Assembly: GCA_964420125.1 (NCBI GenBank)
Contig: CAYQQQ010000003.1
Coordinates: forward strand, 124,001 to 188,000
Source of the DNA: CAYQQQ01 sp964420125
GTDB lineage: Bacteria > Actinomycetota > Acidimicrobiia > Acidimicrobiales > Microtrichaceae
Direction: 5' to 3'
Length of the DNA stretch: 64,000 bases
A program made the position numbers and the translations under genes. The notes beneath the pieces were generated by a model that did no database searches, was not told the DNA's origin, and worked only from the letters and a program-made list of their open reading frames with translations. Shown here piece by piece: positions 51,401 to 62,975 of the stretch. The first letter of the stretch is position 1. Each line of letters begins with the position of its first letter.

Positions 51401-52021
51401 TCGGGGCACGTGGCCTCGGTGGGCTACGACCTCTACGTGCAGATGGTCAACGAGGCGATCTCCGAGCTCAACGGAGAGGCCCCGCCCCCCGAACCGGAGG
51501 AGATCACCATCGAGCTGCCGGTGCCGGCGTTCCTCCCTGCCGACTACGTGGCGCGCGACGACCTCCGCATGGAGGCCTACCGTCGGCTCGCCGCGGTGCG
51601 CACCGCCGATGAGGTGGTGGGCATCGAGGACGAGTGGAGGGATCGGTTCGGGCCGGTGCCGGAGCCGGCAGCGAGCCTGCTGGCCGTGGCCCGGCTGCGA
51701 GCGGAGTGCGTGCGCACGGGGGTCCGGGAGGTGAGTGCGACCAAGGCCCAGGCGCTGGCAGGCGGTGGATGGGTGGCCCGCCTGGCGCCGGTGGCCCTGC
51801 CGGCGTCGAAGCAGCTGCGCCTGGAGCGGAGCTACAAGGGCGCGGTCTACAAGGAGGCGGGTGTGGATCCCGGGGCGGGGCCGGGTGGCCAGCTCCAGCT
51901 CCCGCTGCCCGCCCGCAGCGATCTACCCGGTGCCCTGGTCGCCGCCCTCAGCGAGCTGCTGCCCCCGCCCGAAGGAGCCCCGCCCGATCCGGATGCGTCC
52001 GGCGCTCGTGGGTCGACCTAG
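48470..52021 (+). CDS. mfd: Transcription-repair coupling factor Mfd
   Basis: This 1183-residue translocase removes stalled RNA polymerase and recruits the UvrA repair machinery. The UvrB-like N-terminal region contains LFPAWETLPFERVSPG. The CarD-like polymerase-interaction domain spans LAVGDHVVHQHHGVARFGG to LYVPSDQIDSIRLYSGG. The helicase has Walker A GDVGFGKTEVAVRAAF (about residue 642), DEEQRFGVGHKE (about 741) and the TRG/RecG-like region RGRVGRAGQRAYAYL. GTG at 48470 was chosen since TACGGT (48456-48461) ends 8 bases upstream; open frame further upstream belongs to the EamA region. Full length. Confidence 0.97.
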   Translation: MPAPPPEPAAGDPTPDAPALAPLLASLKEEPALQASLGRSGAVLAVPEVARAPVVAGLVELSRRRPVVVAVPLASEAERLAADLTAFLPAESVALFPAWETLPFERVSPGVETMGRRVHTLWRLRSGDPTLSVVVAPARALVQRLGPHVEDLEPLVVRRGDVLDVEDLVRHLVDTGYRREYQVEARGELAVRGSIIDVFPATADHPVRIDLWGDEVDRLTEFSVADQRATEAIGAVEICPARELLPTEEVRRRAEALVASDPWGREQWERFAAGETFDGMEAWLAWLADQEHVLFDVVGDDALILLCDPRRLRERANDIVEEEASLAGSLSRTWDLAADGELPRLHVEFDRLLRHTEAPHWSVTALAAGPDTPVVGAAGWPAAVGDADAVLRQLRQLLADGFRVVVCADDAGAAERIERVLGAEGLAPTRRRPGDRLLREPGISLVVTALQRGCILPEVRLALLAEADLTGRRRTHRAARIPRRDAQRFFEDLAVGDHVVHQHHGVARFGGMVRRAMGGVERDYLLLEYRGDDRLYVPSDQIDSIRLYSGGETPALNRMGGADFARTKAKVRAAVAEIAQELVVLYQTRVHSTGHAVADDTPWQRELEAAFPFQETPDQLRAIAEVKADMESAVPMDRLVCGDVGFGKTEVAVRAAFKAVQDGYQVAVLVPTTLLAQQHLQTFTDRFAGFPVRVEVLSRFLTPGQARAVIDGLASGEVDVVIGTHRLLSEGVSFRRLGLLVVDEEQRFGVGHKESIKQLRSDVDVLTLTATPIPRTLEMSLTGIRDLSLLNTPPAARQPILTYVGEYDERAVAEAIRRELLREGQVFYVHNRVRDIEHRAERLRELVPEARVAVAHGQMDEGTLERVVVDFWEGAYDVLVCTTIIESGIDMPTVNTLVVERADLLGLGQLHQLRGRVGRAGQRAYAYLFYPPDRQLSEEAYERLKTIGETTELGSGFRIAMRDLEIRGAGNLLGTGQSGHVASVGYDLYVQMVNEAISELNGEAPPPEPEEITIELPVPAFLPADYVARDDLRMEAYRRLAAVRTADEVVGIEDEWRDRFGPVPEPAASLLAVARLRAECVRTGVREVSATKAQALAGGGWVARLAPVALPASKQLRLERSYKGAVYKEAGVDPGAGPGGQLQLPLPARSDLPGALVAALSELLPPPEGAPPDPDASGARGST

Positions 52022-52030
52022 CATCGGCCC

Positions 52031-53002
52031 ATGCGTCGAGTACTCGCAACGGTGTGCCTCGCGGCATCGGTCGGCACCTCCTGCGGCGCCCTGGCGGACG
52101 ACACGGCGGGCTCCGTGGGCGACCGCTCGGTCTCCGTGGACGATGTGAGCGCCCTCACCCTGGACGCCGTGCAGGTCGACGGCGGCGCGGCGGCGGACTC
52201 CGAGGACGACATGGAGAGCGTGCTGCCCGGCACCGATGCCCGGCAGGCCCTGGTCCAGCTGATGCTCTCCGAGGCGGTGGCCGAGGTGGTGGAGGCGGCC
52301 GGCCTGGAGATCGACCGTGCGGCCGCCGAGGAGCAGGTGCAGGCCTCGGGGGGCTCCCTGGAGGAGTACTCCGAGCGCACGCGGGACGTGGTGCTCACCC
52401 AGCTCGGCGGCCTGAGCGCCCTCAACGAGTGGTACCTGCAGCTGGACCTCGCCGACGAGGCCGACGCCCGAGAGCTCTACGAGCTCGCTCCCGGGCTGTG
52501 GGAGCGTCGCTGCGTGGTGGTGGCCTCGGCCACCGATCTCGAGGTGGCCGAGGTGCAGCGTCGAGCCGACGACGGGATCGCGCTGGAGCAGATCGCCGGC
52601 CAGGTGGCCGAGCTGGAGCTCACCGAGGAGTCCGGCCGGTGCACCTCGCTCACCGGCCTGCTGGCGGGCTACACCGCCGGTGCGGACACCGCGCTGATCG
52701 AGGAGCTGGTGGTGGCCGAGGTGGGAGAGGTGAGCGACCCCGTGCCCGTCGGCGAGTCGACCGTGTGGTTCGAGGTGGTGGAGGTCCAACCCGGAGACCC
52801 GGCGTCGATGGTCGAGGAGCTGACCTCCCAGGGCACCCAGTTCGATCCGACCCTCGTGCCGGTGTGGTGGCTGCTCGAGGACAGCACGGTGAACCCCCGC
52901 TACGGCACCGAGGTGCAGCTGCGCGAGGGGCTCACCATCGGTCGGCCGCAGGCGCCGGAGGTCGAGCCCGTCACCGACCTCGGGGGCGCACCCACCCCGT
53001 GA
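52031..53002 (+). CDS. SurA-like secreted lipoprotein, peptidyl-prolyl isomerase/chaperone type
   Basis: This 323-residue protein has a short signal sequence ending in a lipobox-like GTSCG near residue 18. The SurA_N-like helical part (VGDRSVSVDDVSALTLDAV, then SEAVAEVVEAAGLEIDRAAAEEQV) is followed by a parvulin-like region (RRADDGIALEQIAGQVAEL, then VVAEVGEVSDPVPVG and WFEVVEVQPGD). It may assist folding of exported proteins; isomerase activity is not certain because the parvulin core is short. The ATG at 52031 lies 6 bases after TAGCAT (52019-52024). It sits between mfd and mazG, where actinobacteria often carry such a gene. Confidence 0.78.
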   Translation: MRRVLATVCLAASVGTSCGALADDTAGSVGDRSVSVDDVSALTLDAVQVDGGAAADSEDDMESVLPGTDARQALVQLMLSEAVAEVVEAAGLEIDRAAAEEQVQASGGSLEEYSERTRDVVLTQLGGLSALNEWYLQLDLADEADARELYELAPGLWERRCVVVASATDLEVAEVQRRADDGIALEQIAGQVAELELTEESGRCTSLTGLLAGYTAGADTALIEELVVAEVGEVSDPVPVGESTVWFEVVEVQPGDPASMVEELTSQGTQFDPTLVPVWWLLEDSTVNPRYGTEVQLREGLTIGRPQAPEVEPVTDLGGAPTP

Positions 53003-53039
53003 GCGGTGCGCACGTCGTGAACCCCCGCGATCCCGCTCG

Positions 53040-54374
53040 GTGAGCTTCCGAGTGGCGCGCGTCGACGTCATCGGCCTCGGCCCGGCCGGCCGCGAGCTGC
53101 TCACCGTGCAGGCCGGCCGGCTGATCTCCGAGGTGGCGTGGCGCTACCTCCGAACCCGGGTCCACCCGGCCGCGGAGGCGGTGCCCGACGCGTCGAGCTT
53201 CGACCACCTCTACGAGTCGCTCGACCGCATCGACGAGGTGTACCCGTCCATCGTGGGGGAGCTCATCGACGCCGCCCGACGCCACGGCCGGGTCCTCTAC
53301 GCCGTGCCGGGGTCGCCGTCGGTGGGGGAGCGCACGGTCGAGCTCCTGCTCGAGGCGGCAAGCGACGACCGGTCGCTCGAGGTGGTGGTCCACCCGGCGA
53401 TGTCCTTCCTCGAGCCGGCCTGGACCTGCCTCGGCGTCGACCCCCTCGCCCACGCGGTGACCCTGGTCGACGCCCACCGCTTCGAGGCCACCCGGCCCCC
53501 GGGGGGCGGCGCGGTGCTGGTCGTGCAGTGCGACTCACGCTTCGCCCTCTCCGACGTGAAGCTCGCGGTCGATCCCCCCCCTGACGGTCCGGTGATCGTG
53601 CTGCAGCGGCTCGGCCTGCCCGAGGAGCAGGTGTGGGAGCTCGACTGGGCGGACCTGGACAGGGCGGTCGAACCAGATCACCTCACCTCGGTGTGGATCC
53701 CCGATCTGCCGCCCAGCGCAGGAGGTCGCCTGGAGCGCTTCGCTGCGCTGATGGAACGCCTCCGATCCGAGGATCCCTGGAAGGCGGCCCAGAGCCACGA
53801 CTCCCTCAGGCGCTACCTGCTCGAGGAGGCCTACGAGGTGCTGGAGGCCCTCGATGCCTACGACCCGGACACCGGAGAGGGCGCGGAGGAGCTGGCATCC
53901 GAGTTGGGTGATCTCCTCTACCAGGTGGTGTTCCACGCCTCGTTGGCTCGTCAGGCCGGCTGGTTCGACCTCGCGGAGGTGATCGGCGCCATCCACGACA
54001 AGCTCGACCAGCGGCACCCCCACCTCGGCTCCGGGCGCACCCCTGCCCTCGACGAGTTGGCCGCCGGCTGGGAGGCGGCCAAGCTGGCCGAGCACGGACG
54101 CACCTCGGCCTTCGACGGCGTGCCGGTCGACCTTCCTGCGCTGCTGCGGGAGGCGAAGCTGCTGCGCAAGGGGGAGGCGCTGGGCCTCGAGGTCGGCGAT
54201 CCCCCGGTGGGCGAACCTGCCGCCGCCCTGTTCGTGGCCGCTCGTCGGCTGGTCCAGCACGGCGAGGACCCCGAGGACCTGCTGCGGCGGCTGCTCGGCT
54301 CGATCGAGGCCGATCTGCGGCGGAGCGAGGCGGCTCGGCGCCCGGGCCCGTCCGGGCCCCCGGCGTCGGGCTGA
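53040..54374 (+). CDS. mazG: MazG nucleotide pyrophosphohydrolase with N-terminal methylase-fold domain
   Basis: This 444-residue fusion resembles Bacillus YabN. Residues about 1-200 form a tetrapyrrole-methylase-like domain (VDVIGLGPAGRELLT, YAVPGSPSVGERTV). Residues about 235-400 form MazG with DPWKAAQSHDSLRRYLLEEAYE and ELASELGDLLYQVVFHA, the EExxE and ExxD Mg2+ sites. It hydrolyses nucleoside triphosphates, helping clean the nucleotide pool or tune stress responses. The methylase domain role is unknown. GTG at 53040 follows the lipoprotein gene by 37 bp. Position after mfd matches other actinobacteria. Confidence 0.93.
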   Translation: MSFRVARVDVIGLGPAGRELLTVQAGRLISEVAWRYLRTRVHPAAEAVPDASSFDHLYESLDRIDEVYPSIVGELIDAARRHGRVLYAVPGSPSVGERTVELLLEAASDDRSLEVVVHPAMSFLEPAWTCLGVDPLAHAVTLVDAHRFEATRPPGGGAVLVVQCDSRFALSDVKLAVDPPPDGPVIVLQRLGLPEEQVWELDWADLDRAVEPDHLTSVWIPDLPPSAGGRLERFAALMERLRSEDPWKAAQSHDSLRRYLLEEAYEVLEALDAYDPDTGEGAEELASELGDLLYQVVFHASLARQAGWFDLAEVIGAIHDKLDQRHPHLGSGRTPALDELAAGWEAAKLAEHGRTSAFDGVPVDLPALLREAKLLRKGEALGLEVGDPPVGEPAAALFVAARRLVQHGEDPEDLLRRLLGSIEADLRRSEAARRPGPSGPPASG

Positions 54375-54431
54375 CCCAGGTCGCGGGACGCGTTGCGGAG
54401 CGCCGAGGTCCCGGGTCATAGAGTTCATCGC

Positions 54432-55710
<1,279 letters not shown>

Positions 55711-55733
<23 letters not shown>

Positions 55734-56691
55734 TCCCGTCTCCGGAGCCGTCCTGGCGCTGGCGCTTGGCGTCGTACATCGCCGCGTCCGCTGCTTGCTG
55801 AGCGGCGGTGAAGCCCAGGCGGGGGTCGCGCCGCGACCACCCCATGGAGGCCCGGACCCCCACCTTCGCCAGCGCGGCCTCTATGCGCTGGGCGAGGCGC
55901 ACCAGCTCCTCGCTCGACGCGCCGGTGGCCAGCACGGCGAACTCGTCGCCGCCGAGGCGGGCGACCACGTCCAGGCTCCGCACCGTGGCGACGAGCGTCT
56001 GGGCGGTCAGCTTGAGCAGTTCGTCGCCGGCGGCATGGCCATGGGTGTCGTTGGCCGCCTTGAGGTCGTCGAGGTCGATCACGATCACCCCGGCCGGGTC
56101 GCCGTAGCGGGCGCAGCGGTGCTCCTCCCGTGCGAGGAGATCGTCCCAGCCGCGTCGGTTGGGCACGGCCGTGAGCTGGTCGATGCGCGCCTCGGAGCGG
56201 GCCTGCTCGGTGCGCGCCTGCTCGACCCGGAGCCGGCGCTCCATCGACAGGACGGTCATCAGCAGGCGCCCGAGCAGCTCTGCCTCTGCGACCAGGGGCT
56301 CGAGCGCTCGATCCTGGGGGAGCGGATCGACGGCGCAGAGTGTGCCGAAGAGGCGGCCCTGGTCGTCCAGCAGCGGCACCCCCACGTAGGCCCCGATGTC
56401 CATCTGCCGGGCGATCGGTGCGTCGGCGTACGCGGCCACCTCCCCAGCGCGTGGTGCGGCCTGCGGGCCCTCGCCGGCGACCATCCGGATGCAGAACGAG
56501 TCGCTCCAGCGGAAGACGCGTCCCCGTTCCACGCCGTAGCCGTGGTCCTCGGCGTCGAGGACCACCCAGTCGTCGTCGACGATCCGCGTCAGCAACCACA
56601 GCGCCATCCCGTGGCGCTCCGCCAACGCGGTCAGCGCGGCCCGCGTCGCGGAGGCGAAGTCATCGAAGGGGGGGAGCATCGACGTGCCCAT
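55711..56691 (-). CDS. GAF-GGDEF diguanylate cyclase
   Basis: This 326-residue soluble protein has a GAF sensor domain (about residues 15-150; AYVGVPLLDDQGRLFGTLCAVD is the GAF core) and a GGDEF domain. The cyclase site is LGGDEFAVLA, intact. RSLD lies five residues before GGDEF, the place of the RxxD inhibitory site, so feedback by c-di-GMP is likely. IDQLTAVPNRRGWDDLL starts the GGDEF domain. It makes c-di-GMP in answer to an unknown ligand. ATG at 56691 follows CATCCT by 6 bases. The target could be the exopolysaccharide locus, but that is speculation. Confidence 0.92.
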
Positions 56692-56755
56692 GGGGCCAGG
56701 ATGGCCTCCGCGTCGGCTGCCCGCACCTCGCGACGCGAGGTAGTTGGGCAGCTGC

Positions 56756-57343
56756 TCAGCGTGAGGGGGTGGCACCGGGCACAGGCAGGCCCTCCTCGAT
56801 GGGGACGTCGAAGGCGGTTGCCATGTAGCCCATGAGGGCGTAGAGACCGCAGATCGCCACGAGCTCCACGATGCCGGCCTCGCCGTGGGCGGACACCAGG
56901 CGGCGCTGCGTGCTCGAGGGGATGGAGCGCCGGTCGACCACCGCGTCGGTGGCCTCCAGCGCGGCACGTTGGTCGTCGCGCAGCGCGCCGAACTCCTCCG
57001 CCTCCACGGGTCGGCCGGCGGTGATCGCGTCCACGACCGCCTCGTGCACCCCCTCCTCCAGTGCGATGTGGCGGTGGTGGGCCCACTCGTAGCCGAAGCC
57101 CTGCTCGACGGAGTAGCGCAGGACGACGAGCTCCCGGACATCCCCGGGGAGGCATCCGTCGAAGCGCACGTGCTCTCCGAGGGCGCTCACCCTGGCGGTC
57201 ACCCCTGGGTTGTTGAGCATGGCCAGGTACACGTTCGATTGCCGATCGGTCCCCTCTGCCCCGGCACGGGCTGAGGCGATGTGCTCTGCCAGGGCGCGCG
57301 CATCGGGATCGAGGCGGTCGGTCGGATCGGGCAGCTTCGCCAT
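56756..57343 (-). CDS. Carboxymuconolactone decarboxylase (CMD)-like protein
   Basis: This is a 195-residue helical protein of the CMD/AhpD fold. LNNPGVTARVSALGEHVRFDG and RELVVLRYSVEQGFGYEWAHHRHIALEEGV match the family core. The CxxC redox pair of AhpD is absent (YEWAHH at that place), so it is more like the gamma-carboxymuconolactone decarboxylase type than a peroxidase. ATG at 57343 has AGGAG upstream. It lies 59 bp after the ThDP enzyme gene on the same strand, so they may share a transcript. The substrate is unknown. Confidence 0.82.
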   Translation of the reverse strand: MAKLPDPTDRLDPDARALAEHIASARAGAEGTDRQSNVYLAMLNNPGVTARVSALGEHVRFDGCLPGDVRELVVLRYSVEQGFGYEWAHHRHIALEEGVHEAVVDAITAGRPVEAEEFGALRDDQRAALEATDAVVDRRSIPSSTQRRLVSAHGEAGIVELVAICGLYALMGYMATAFDVPIEEGLPVPGATPSR

Positions 57344-57402
57344 GAGGTGCTCCTGTGGGTGATTCCGGTGGCCACGACGGCGTGAAGGCGACGTCCTCGA
57401 CG

Positions 57403-59142
57403 TCAGTGGTCGTCCTCCCATTCCCGAAGCGACGCCCGCCACGGTGCGATCGGCGTGGGGCAGCGCTTGTCGATGCGGAGGTCGAGGAGGTACGGACCGG
57501 AGGCCTCCAGCGCCCGTTCGGTCGCCCTGGCGATCTGCTCCGGGCGGTCCACCTCCTCGCCGTCGCCGCCCATGGCCCGACAGAGGCCGACCCAGTCGGC
57601 CCCGGGGATGTCGGTGAGGCGCTCCGGACCCGGTCCCATGGTGTGGGCCCGGTACCAGATGTTGCCGTAGGAGCGGTTGTCCATCAGCGCCACCACGAGG
57701 GGCACCCCTTCACGGGCGGCGGTGTGCAGCTCCATGCCGTGCATCAGCATGCAGCCGTCCCCGGTGGCCACCACCATGGGGTGCTCGGGTCGGGCCAGCT
57801 TGGCCCCGATGGCCAGCGGGACGGCTCCGCCCATGGGCCCGAGCGTGGTGAGCGACAGGTGCGCACCCGCCCGTCGCACGCTCCAGTGCTCCGCGAACCA
57901 CGCCCGGTGGGCGCCGGAGTCGACGGCGAGCACCGTGTCGTCGGGCAGGGCATCGCGCAGCTCCCTCACCACGCGTGCCGGGTGCATGGGCACGCTGTCG
58001 CTGCTGCGGTCCTCCTCGCCGTAGCGGCGCGGGGTGCGTCGTCGCAGGTCCCCGAGCAGATCCCGCCGATGGCGACGACCGGCGTCGAGCGCGTGGGCCG
58101 CGTCGCCGTCGAGCGCCGACAGCGCCGTCAGGGCCGCAGCGGGGTCCGCCACGACCGACACCTCGCTCGGCCAGGTCCGCCCCAGCAGGAGCGGGTCACC
58201 GGCGATGTGCACCAGTGCCTGCGACGGCAGCATCCCTCGGTTCCAGCAGAGGGTGTCGCGCTGGGTGAGCGAGCTGCCGATGACCACCAGGACCTCGACC
58301 TCCTCCGAGAGGAGCAGCTCGGTCGCCCAGCGCGAACCGCCGTAGCCGAAGACCCCGAGTGCCAGGGGATGCTCCTCGGAGATGGCTCCCTTGCCGGCCA
58401 GCGTCGTCGCCACCGGCAGGTCGAAGCGCTCCGCCAGCGCCTCCAACTCCCTGGTCGCACCGCTGGACAGCACCCCCTCTCCCGCGAGGAGCACGACGTT
58501 GCGCGGTGCATCGGCGCCGGCCAGCACCCCGACGGCGCGGTCGAACGCCTCGGTGTCGAGGTGGCGGCACCTGGTCAGCGAGTCGGGCAGCGGGACCCAC
58601 CTCTCCCGGATGGGGGACGTCTGCACGTCGACCGGCACCGAGAGGTGCACCGGTCGGTGCTCGACCAACGCGTGGGTCATGGCGTCGCGCAGGTGGTGGG
58701 CCAGGACGTCGGGAGCGCTGACCGAGACCGACATCCCCGTGAGGGGGCGGATGGCGTCGAGGTCGTCGAGGGCAGCGCCGGAGGCGTCCTGGAACCCGCC
58801 GAGGCCCTCCACGGTGGTGGGCACCTCACCGCTCACCGCCAGGACGCTGGAGCGGTCGGCGCTGGCCGCGCACAGCGCCGTCGCCATGTTGAGGATCCCT
58901 GGTCCGCCGATGCCGAAGCACAGGCCGAGGCCGCCGGACGCCCGCGACGCGCCGTCGGCCATGTAGGCCGCCCCGCCCTCGAAGGCGGCGACCACGGTGC
59001 GGAGCCCGGGTGTGGCGGTCATCGGCGACATGAAGGCGTCGTTCAGGCCACCGGGGACCATGAAGCAGTGGCGGACGCCCTGGGCGGCGGCAGCAGCGAG
59101 GAGGAACTCGGCGCCGTTGGGAGCAGGCCCGGACGGGGTCAC
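57403..59142 (-). CDS. Thiamine diphosphate-dependent enzyme, acetolactate synthase-like
   Basis: This 579-residue protein has the three ThDP-enzyme domains. The Pyr domain has AFEGGAAYMADGASRASGG with the catalytic Glu. The middle domain has VEVLVVIGSSLTQRDT. The PP domain has GDGCMLMHGMELHTAAREGV and NRSYGNIWY, the GDG...N Mg-ThDP motif. The GTG at 59142 lies 8 bases after TAGCCT (59156-59151). No regulatory small subunit gene is nearby, so classical valine/isoleucine synthesis is unlikely; oxo-acid decarboxylase or carboligase activity is as plausible. Confidence 0.87.
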   Translation of the reverse strand: MTPSGPAPNGAEFLLAAAAAQGVRHCFMVPGGLNDAFMSPMTATPGLRTVVAAFEGGAAYMADGASRASGGLGLCFGIGGPGILNMATALCAASADRSSVLAVSGEVPTTVEGLGGFQDASGAALDDLDAIRPLTGMSVSVSAPDVLAHHLRDAMTHALVEHRPVHLSVPVDVQTSPIRERWVPLPDSLTRCRHLDTEAFDRAVGVLAGADAPRNVVLLAGEGVLSSGATRELEALAERFDLPVATTLAGKGAISEEHPLALGVFGYGGSRWATELLLSEEVEVLVVIGSSLTQRDTLCWNRGMLPSQALVHIAGDPLLLGRTWPSEVSVVADPAAALTALSALDGDAAHALDAGRRHRRDLLGDLRRRTPRRYGEEDRSSDSVPMHPARVVRELRDALPDDTVLAVDSGAHRAWFAEHWSVRRAGAHLSLTTLGPMGGAVPLAIGAKLARPEHPMVVATGDGCMLMHGMELHTAAREGVPLVVALMDNRSYGNIWYRAHTMGPGPERLTDIPGADWVGLCRAMGGDGEEVDRPEQIARATERALEASGPYLLDLRIDKRCPTPIAPWRASLREWEDDH

Positions 59143-59249
59143 CCTTCGGAAGGCTAGAGGTGGCCGGGTCGGTTCCGGCTGCGGCGACTGGGGAATCTCC
59201 CCCGTAATGCAGCCCGTGACGGTGCTCCGTGACCACAATGGTCAGGACC

Positions 59250-61139
59250 ATGTCGGTGCCGAACACGCCACGCACCCACGACAAGCTGGGCTACCAACCG
59301 TCGATCGACGGTCTGCGCGCCGTGTCCGTGCTGGCGGTCATCCTCTACCACGCCGAGCTCAGCTGGATCCCCGGGGGCTTCCTCGGCGTCGAGGTCTTCT
59401 TCGTGGTGTCCGGCTTCCTCATCACAGCGCTGCTGGTGGAGGAGCGCCACCACACCGGTTCGGTGTCGCTGCGCGGGTTCTGGACGCGGCGGGCCCGGAG
59501 GCTGCTGCCCGCCCTCTACGCCTTGGTCCTGGTGGTGCCTGCGGTGATGCTCGTGTTCTACCGCGACGCGGCTGGGCGGCTGGGCGGCGACGTCGTGGCC
59601 GCCCTCTTCTACGTCAGCAACTGGTGGCAGATCCTCCTGCAGGAGTCCTACTTCGCCCAGGCGGGCCGCCCGCCGGTTCTGCGCCACCTGTGGTCGTTGG
59701 CCGTCGAGGAGCAGTTCTACATCCTCTTCCCGGCGCTGTTCGTGTGGTTGCTCAGCCGCCACGGCCGCGACCGCACCCGCAACGTCCTCATCGGCGTGGC
59801 GGTGGCGTCCGCCATCTGGATGGCCGTGCTCTACGAGCCCTACACCGATCCGTCCCGGGTCTACTTCGGAACCGACACCCGCCTGTCGGGGCTGCTGCTG
59901 GGAGCGGCGCTGGCGGTGGTGTGGACCCCCTGGCGCACCAAGGCGACGGCGTCTCGGGCCGCGGGGCCGGTGCTGAACGTCGTCGGGGCCTGCGCCCTCG
60001 TGGTGCTGATGTGGTTCTTCTGGCGCGTCAACGAGTTCGATCCCTTCGTCTACCGCGGGGGCTTCCTGCTGCTCGACCTCTGCTGCGTGGTGCTCATCGC
60101 CGTGCTCGTGCACCCCTCGGCCCGCCTGGACCGCCTGCTCGCCCTGCCGCCGCTGGTGTGGATCGGCGTGCGGTCCTACTCGATCTACCTGTGGCACTGG
60201 CCGATCTTCATGGTCACCCGGCCCGAGCTCGACCTGCCCTTCGGGGGCCTGCCGGTGATGGCGGTCCGCGTCGGCCTCACCCTGGTCGCGGCCGAGCTCT
60301 CCTACCGGTACGTGGAGCAGCCGATCCGCAACGGCGACGTCGGGCGCTTCGTTCGCCGCCTGCGCGAGAGCACCGGCGCGGAACGTGCACGGCTGCAGCA
60401 GCGCATGTTCCTCAACGTCGGCGGGCTGGCTGCAGTGGTGCTGCTCGTCACCGCCGGGCTGGTGGACGCGGCCACCAGCGACGAGCGGGCGCGCCTGGAG
60501 GCCGAGATCGCCGGTGCGGAGGTGCTGGGGGCGTCGCAGGAGGCACCGTCCGACGGCGGCGAGGGCGAGGAGCCCTCCGGCCCTTCGACGAGCGTGGTGT
60601 CCGCGGCGACCCCCCCGGGCTCGCCGACGGTCCCCGCGGAGGGCGACACGACCACCACCGCGCCGCTCCGCACGGTGGCCACGAACGCCGTCGCGGTGGG
60701 CGACTCCGTGATGCTGGGGGCGTCGGGCGCCATGAAGGCCAAGATGCCCGGCATCCGGGTGGACGCCAAGGTGAGCCGCCAGTTCGACACCATCGTGGAC
60801 GCCGCGCTCTGGTTCGAGTCCTCCGGGAACCTCCCTGGTCCGCTCGTCGTCCAGCTCGGCAACAACGGGATCTTCGAAGAGGAACGCCTCGACCGGATGA
60901 TCGACGAGATGGCCGACCGTCAGGTCCTGCTGGTCAACACGAGGGTCCCCCGCCCCTGGGAGCAGCTGGCCAACCAGCGCACCGCCGCGGTGGCCGATCG
61001 CCACGACAACGCCGTGCTGGTCGACTGGTACTCCCTGGCCGTCGACCATCCCGAGTGGTTCGTGTCCGACGGCACCCATCTGCGCCCCGCCGGCCAGCAG
61101 GCCTTCGCCGAGTTGATCAGCGCCGAGCTCAACCCTTGA
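59250..61139 (+). CDS. OafA/YrhL-type acyltransferase with C-terminal SGNH domain
   Basis: This 629-residue membrane protein adds acyl groups to surface polysaccharide or peptidoglycan. The Acyl_transf_3 part (about residues 10-370) has GLRAVSVLAVILYH with the conserved His, FFVVSGFLIT, WTRRARRLLPALYAL and LWSLAVEEQFY, plus about ten helices. A Pro/Ser/Thr/Glu-rich spacer (about 405-475) leads to an extracytoplasmic SGNH domain with AVGDSVMLGASG (nucleophile Ser), QLGNNGIF and DGTHLRPAG (catalytic Asp-His). ATG at 59250 was chosen for its position after GGTCAGG; an ATG at 59238 is possible. Confidence 0.92.
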   Translation: MSVPNTPRTHDKLGYQPSIDGLRAVSVLAVILYHAELSWIPGGFLGVEVFFVVSGFLITALLVEERHHTGSVSLRGFWTRRARRLLPALYALVLVVPAVMLVFYRDAAGRLGGDVVAALFYVSNWWQILLQESYFAQAGRPPVLRHLWSLAVEEQFYILFPALFVWLLSRHGRDRTRNVLIGVAVASAIWMAVLYEPYTDPSRVYFGTDTRLSGLLLGAALAVVWTPWRTKATASRAAGPVLNVVGACALVVLMWFFWRVNEFDPFVYRGGFLLLDLCCVVLIAVLVHPSARLDRLLALPPLVWIGVRSYSIYLWHWPIFMVTRPELDLPFGGLPVMAVRVGLTLVAAELSYRYVEQPIRNGDVGRFVRRLRESTGAERARLQQRMFLNVGGLAAVVLLVTAGLVDAATSDERARLEAEIAGAEVLGASQEAPSDGGEGEEPSGPSTSVVSAATPPGSPTVPAEGDTTTTAPLRTVATNAVAVGDSVMLGASGAMKAKMPGIRVDAKVSRQFDTIVDAALWFESSGNLPGPLVVQLGNNGIFEEERLDRMIDEMADRQVLLVNTRVPRPWEQLANQRTAAVADRHDNAVLVDWYSLAVDHPEWFVSDGTHLRPAGQQAFAELISAELNP

Positions 61140-61155
61140 TGGCCGGCGTCGGTGG

Positions 61156-61184
61156 CGGACATCCTCCCCGGCGCCCATTAGCGT
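61156..61184 (+). promoter_or_regulatory. Promoter of eno
   Basis: CGGACA (61156-61161), a 17-base spacer and TAGCGT (61179-61184) precede an approximately 80-base leader that contains the near-palindrome ACCGACCGGACAGACCGGT. AGGGG lies 12 bases before the eno GTG. Confidence 0.5.
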
Positions 61185-61271
61185 GGCCGTGCGGGACCGA
61201 CCGGACAGACCGGTGGGCGCACGACGCACCGACCGGGGCGCGACCTGGCACGAAGAGGGGAACGAGACCAC

Positions 61272-62564
<1,293 letters not shown>

Positions 62565-62567
62565 GGG

Positions 62568-62975
62568 ATGCCCGGGGACGGGGGAGTCGACCGCCTCCCA
62601 ACGGTGCCGCGCCGCGTGCAGCGCCTGGTCTGGGTGGTGGCCGCCGTGGCTGCGGCGGTGGTGATCGCCGGTGCCCCGGCGCGCCAGTGGTGGAGCCAGC
62701 GAGGCGAGATCGATCAGGCCGAGGAAGAGCTCCGGCAGCTGTCCGAGGACAACGAGGCGCTCGAAGCCCGACTGGATCGCATGCAGGATCCACAGGAGGT
62801 CGAGCGCGTCGCCCGGGACGAGCTGGGCATGGTGCGCGAGGGCGAGGAGTCCTACTCGATCCTCCCGCCGGCGACCGCAGGCGTGGCGCTGCCGGACGCC
62901 TGGCCCTTCAACCGGCTGGCACCCGCCCTCGTCGACGCGTCGCCGGAGGGGTCTGACGGGGTGGAGGAGCCATGA
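62568..62975 (+). CDS. ftsB: FtsB/DivIC-type septum protein
   Basis: This is a 135-residue bitopic divisome protein. A short cytoplasmic part is followed by one helix (about residues 20-40) and a coiled coil (GEIDQAEEELRQLSEDNEALEARLDRM, about 47-73). A DELGMVREGEESYSIL segment is typical of FtsB/DivIC in actinobacteria. It helps recruit FtsL and FtsQ at the septum. It lies 3 bp after eno and overlaps the next gene, a molybdenum hydroxylase subunit, by an ATGA. Confidence 0.9.
   Translation: MPGDGGVDRLPTVPRRVQRLVWVVAAVAAAVVIAGAPARQWWSQRGEIDQAEEELRQLSEDNEALEARLDRMQDPQEVERVARDELGMVREGEESYSILPPATAGVALPDAWPFNRLAPALVDASPEGSDGVEEP

Noticed and set aside
61191..61271. Riboswitch in the eno leader
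   Set aside because: The 80-base leader has one near-palindrome, but none of the conserved cores I know for riboswitch classes.
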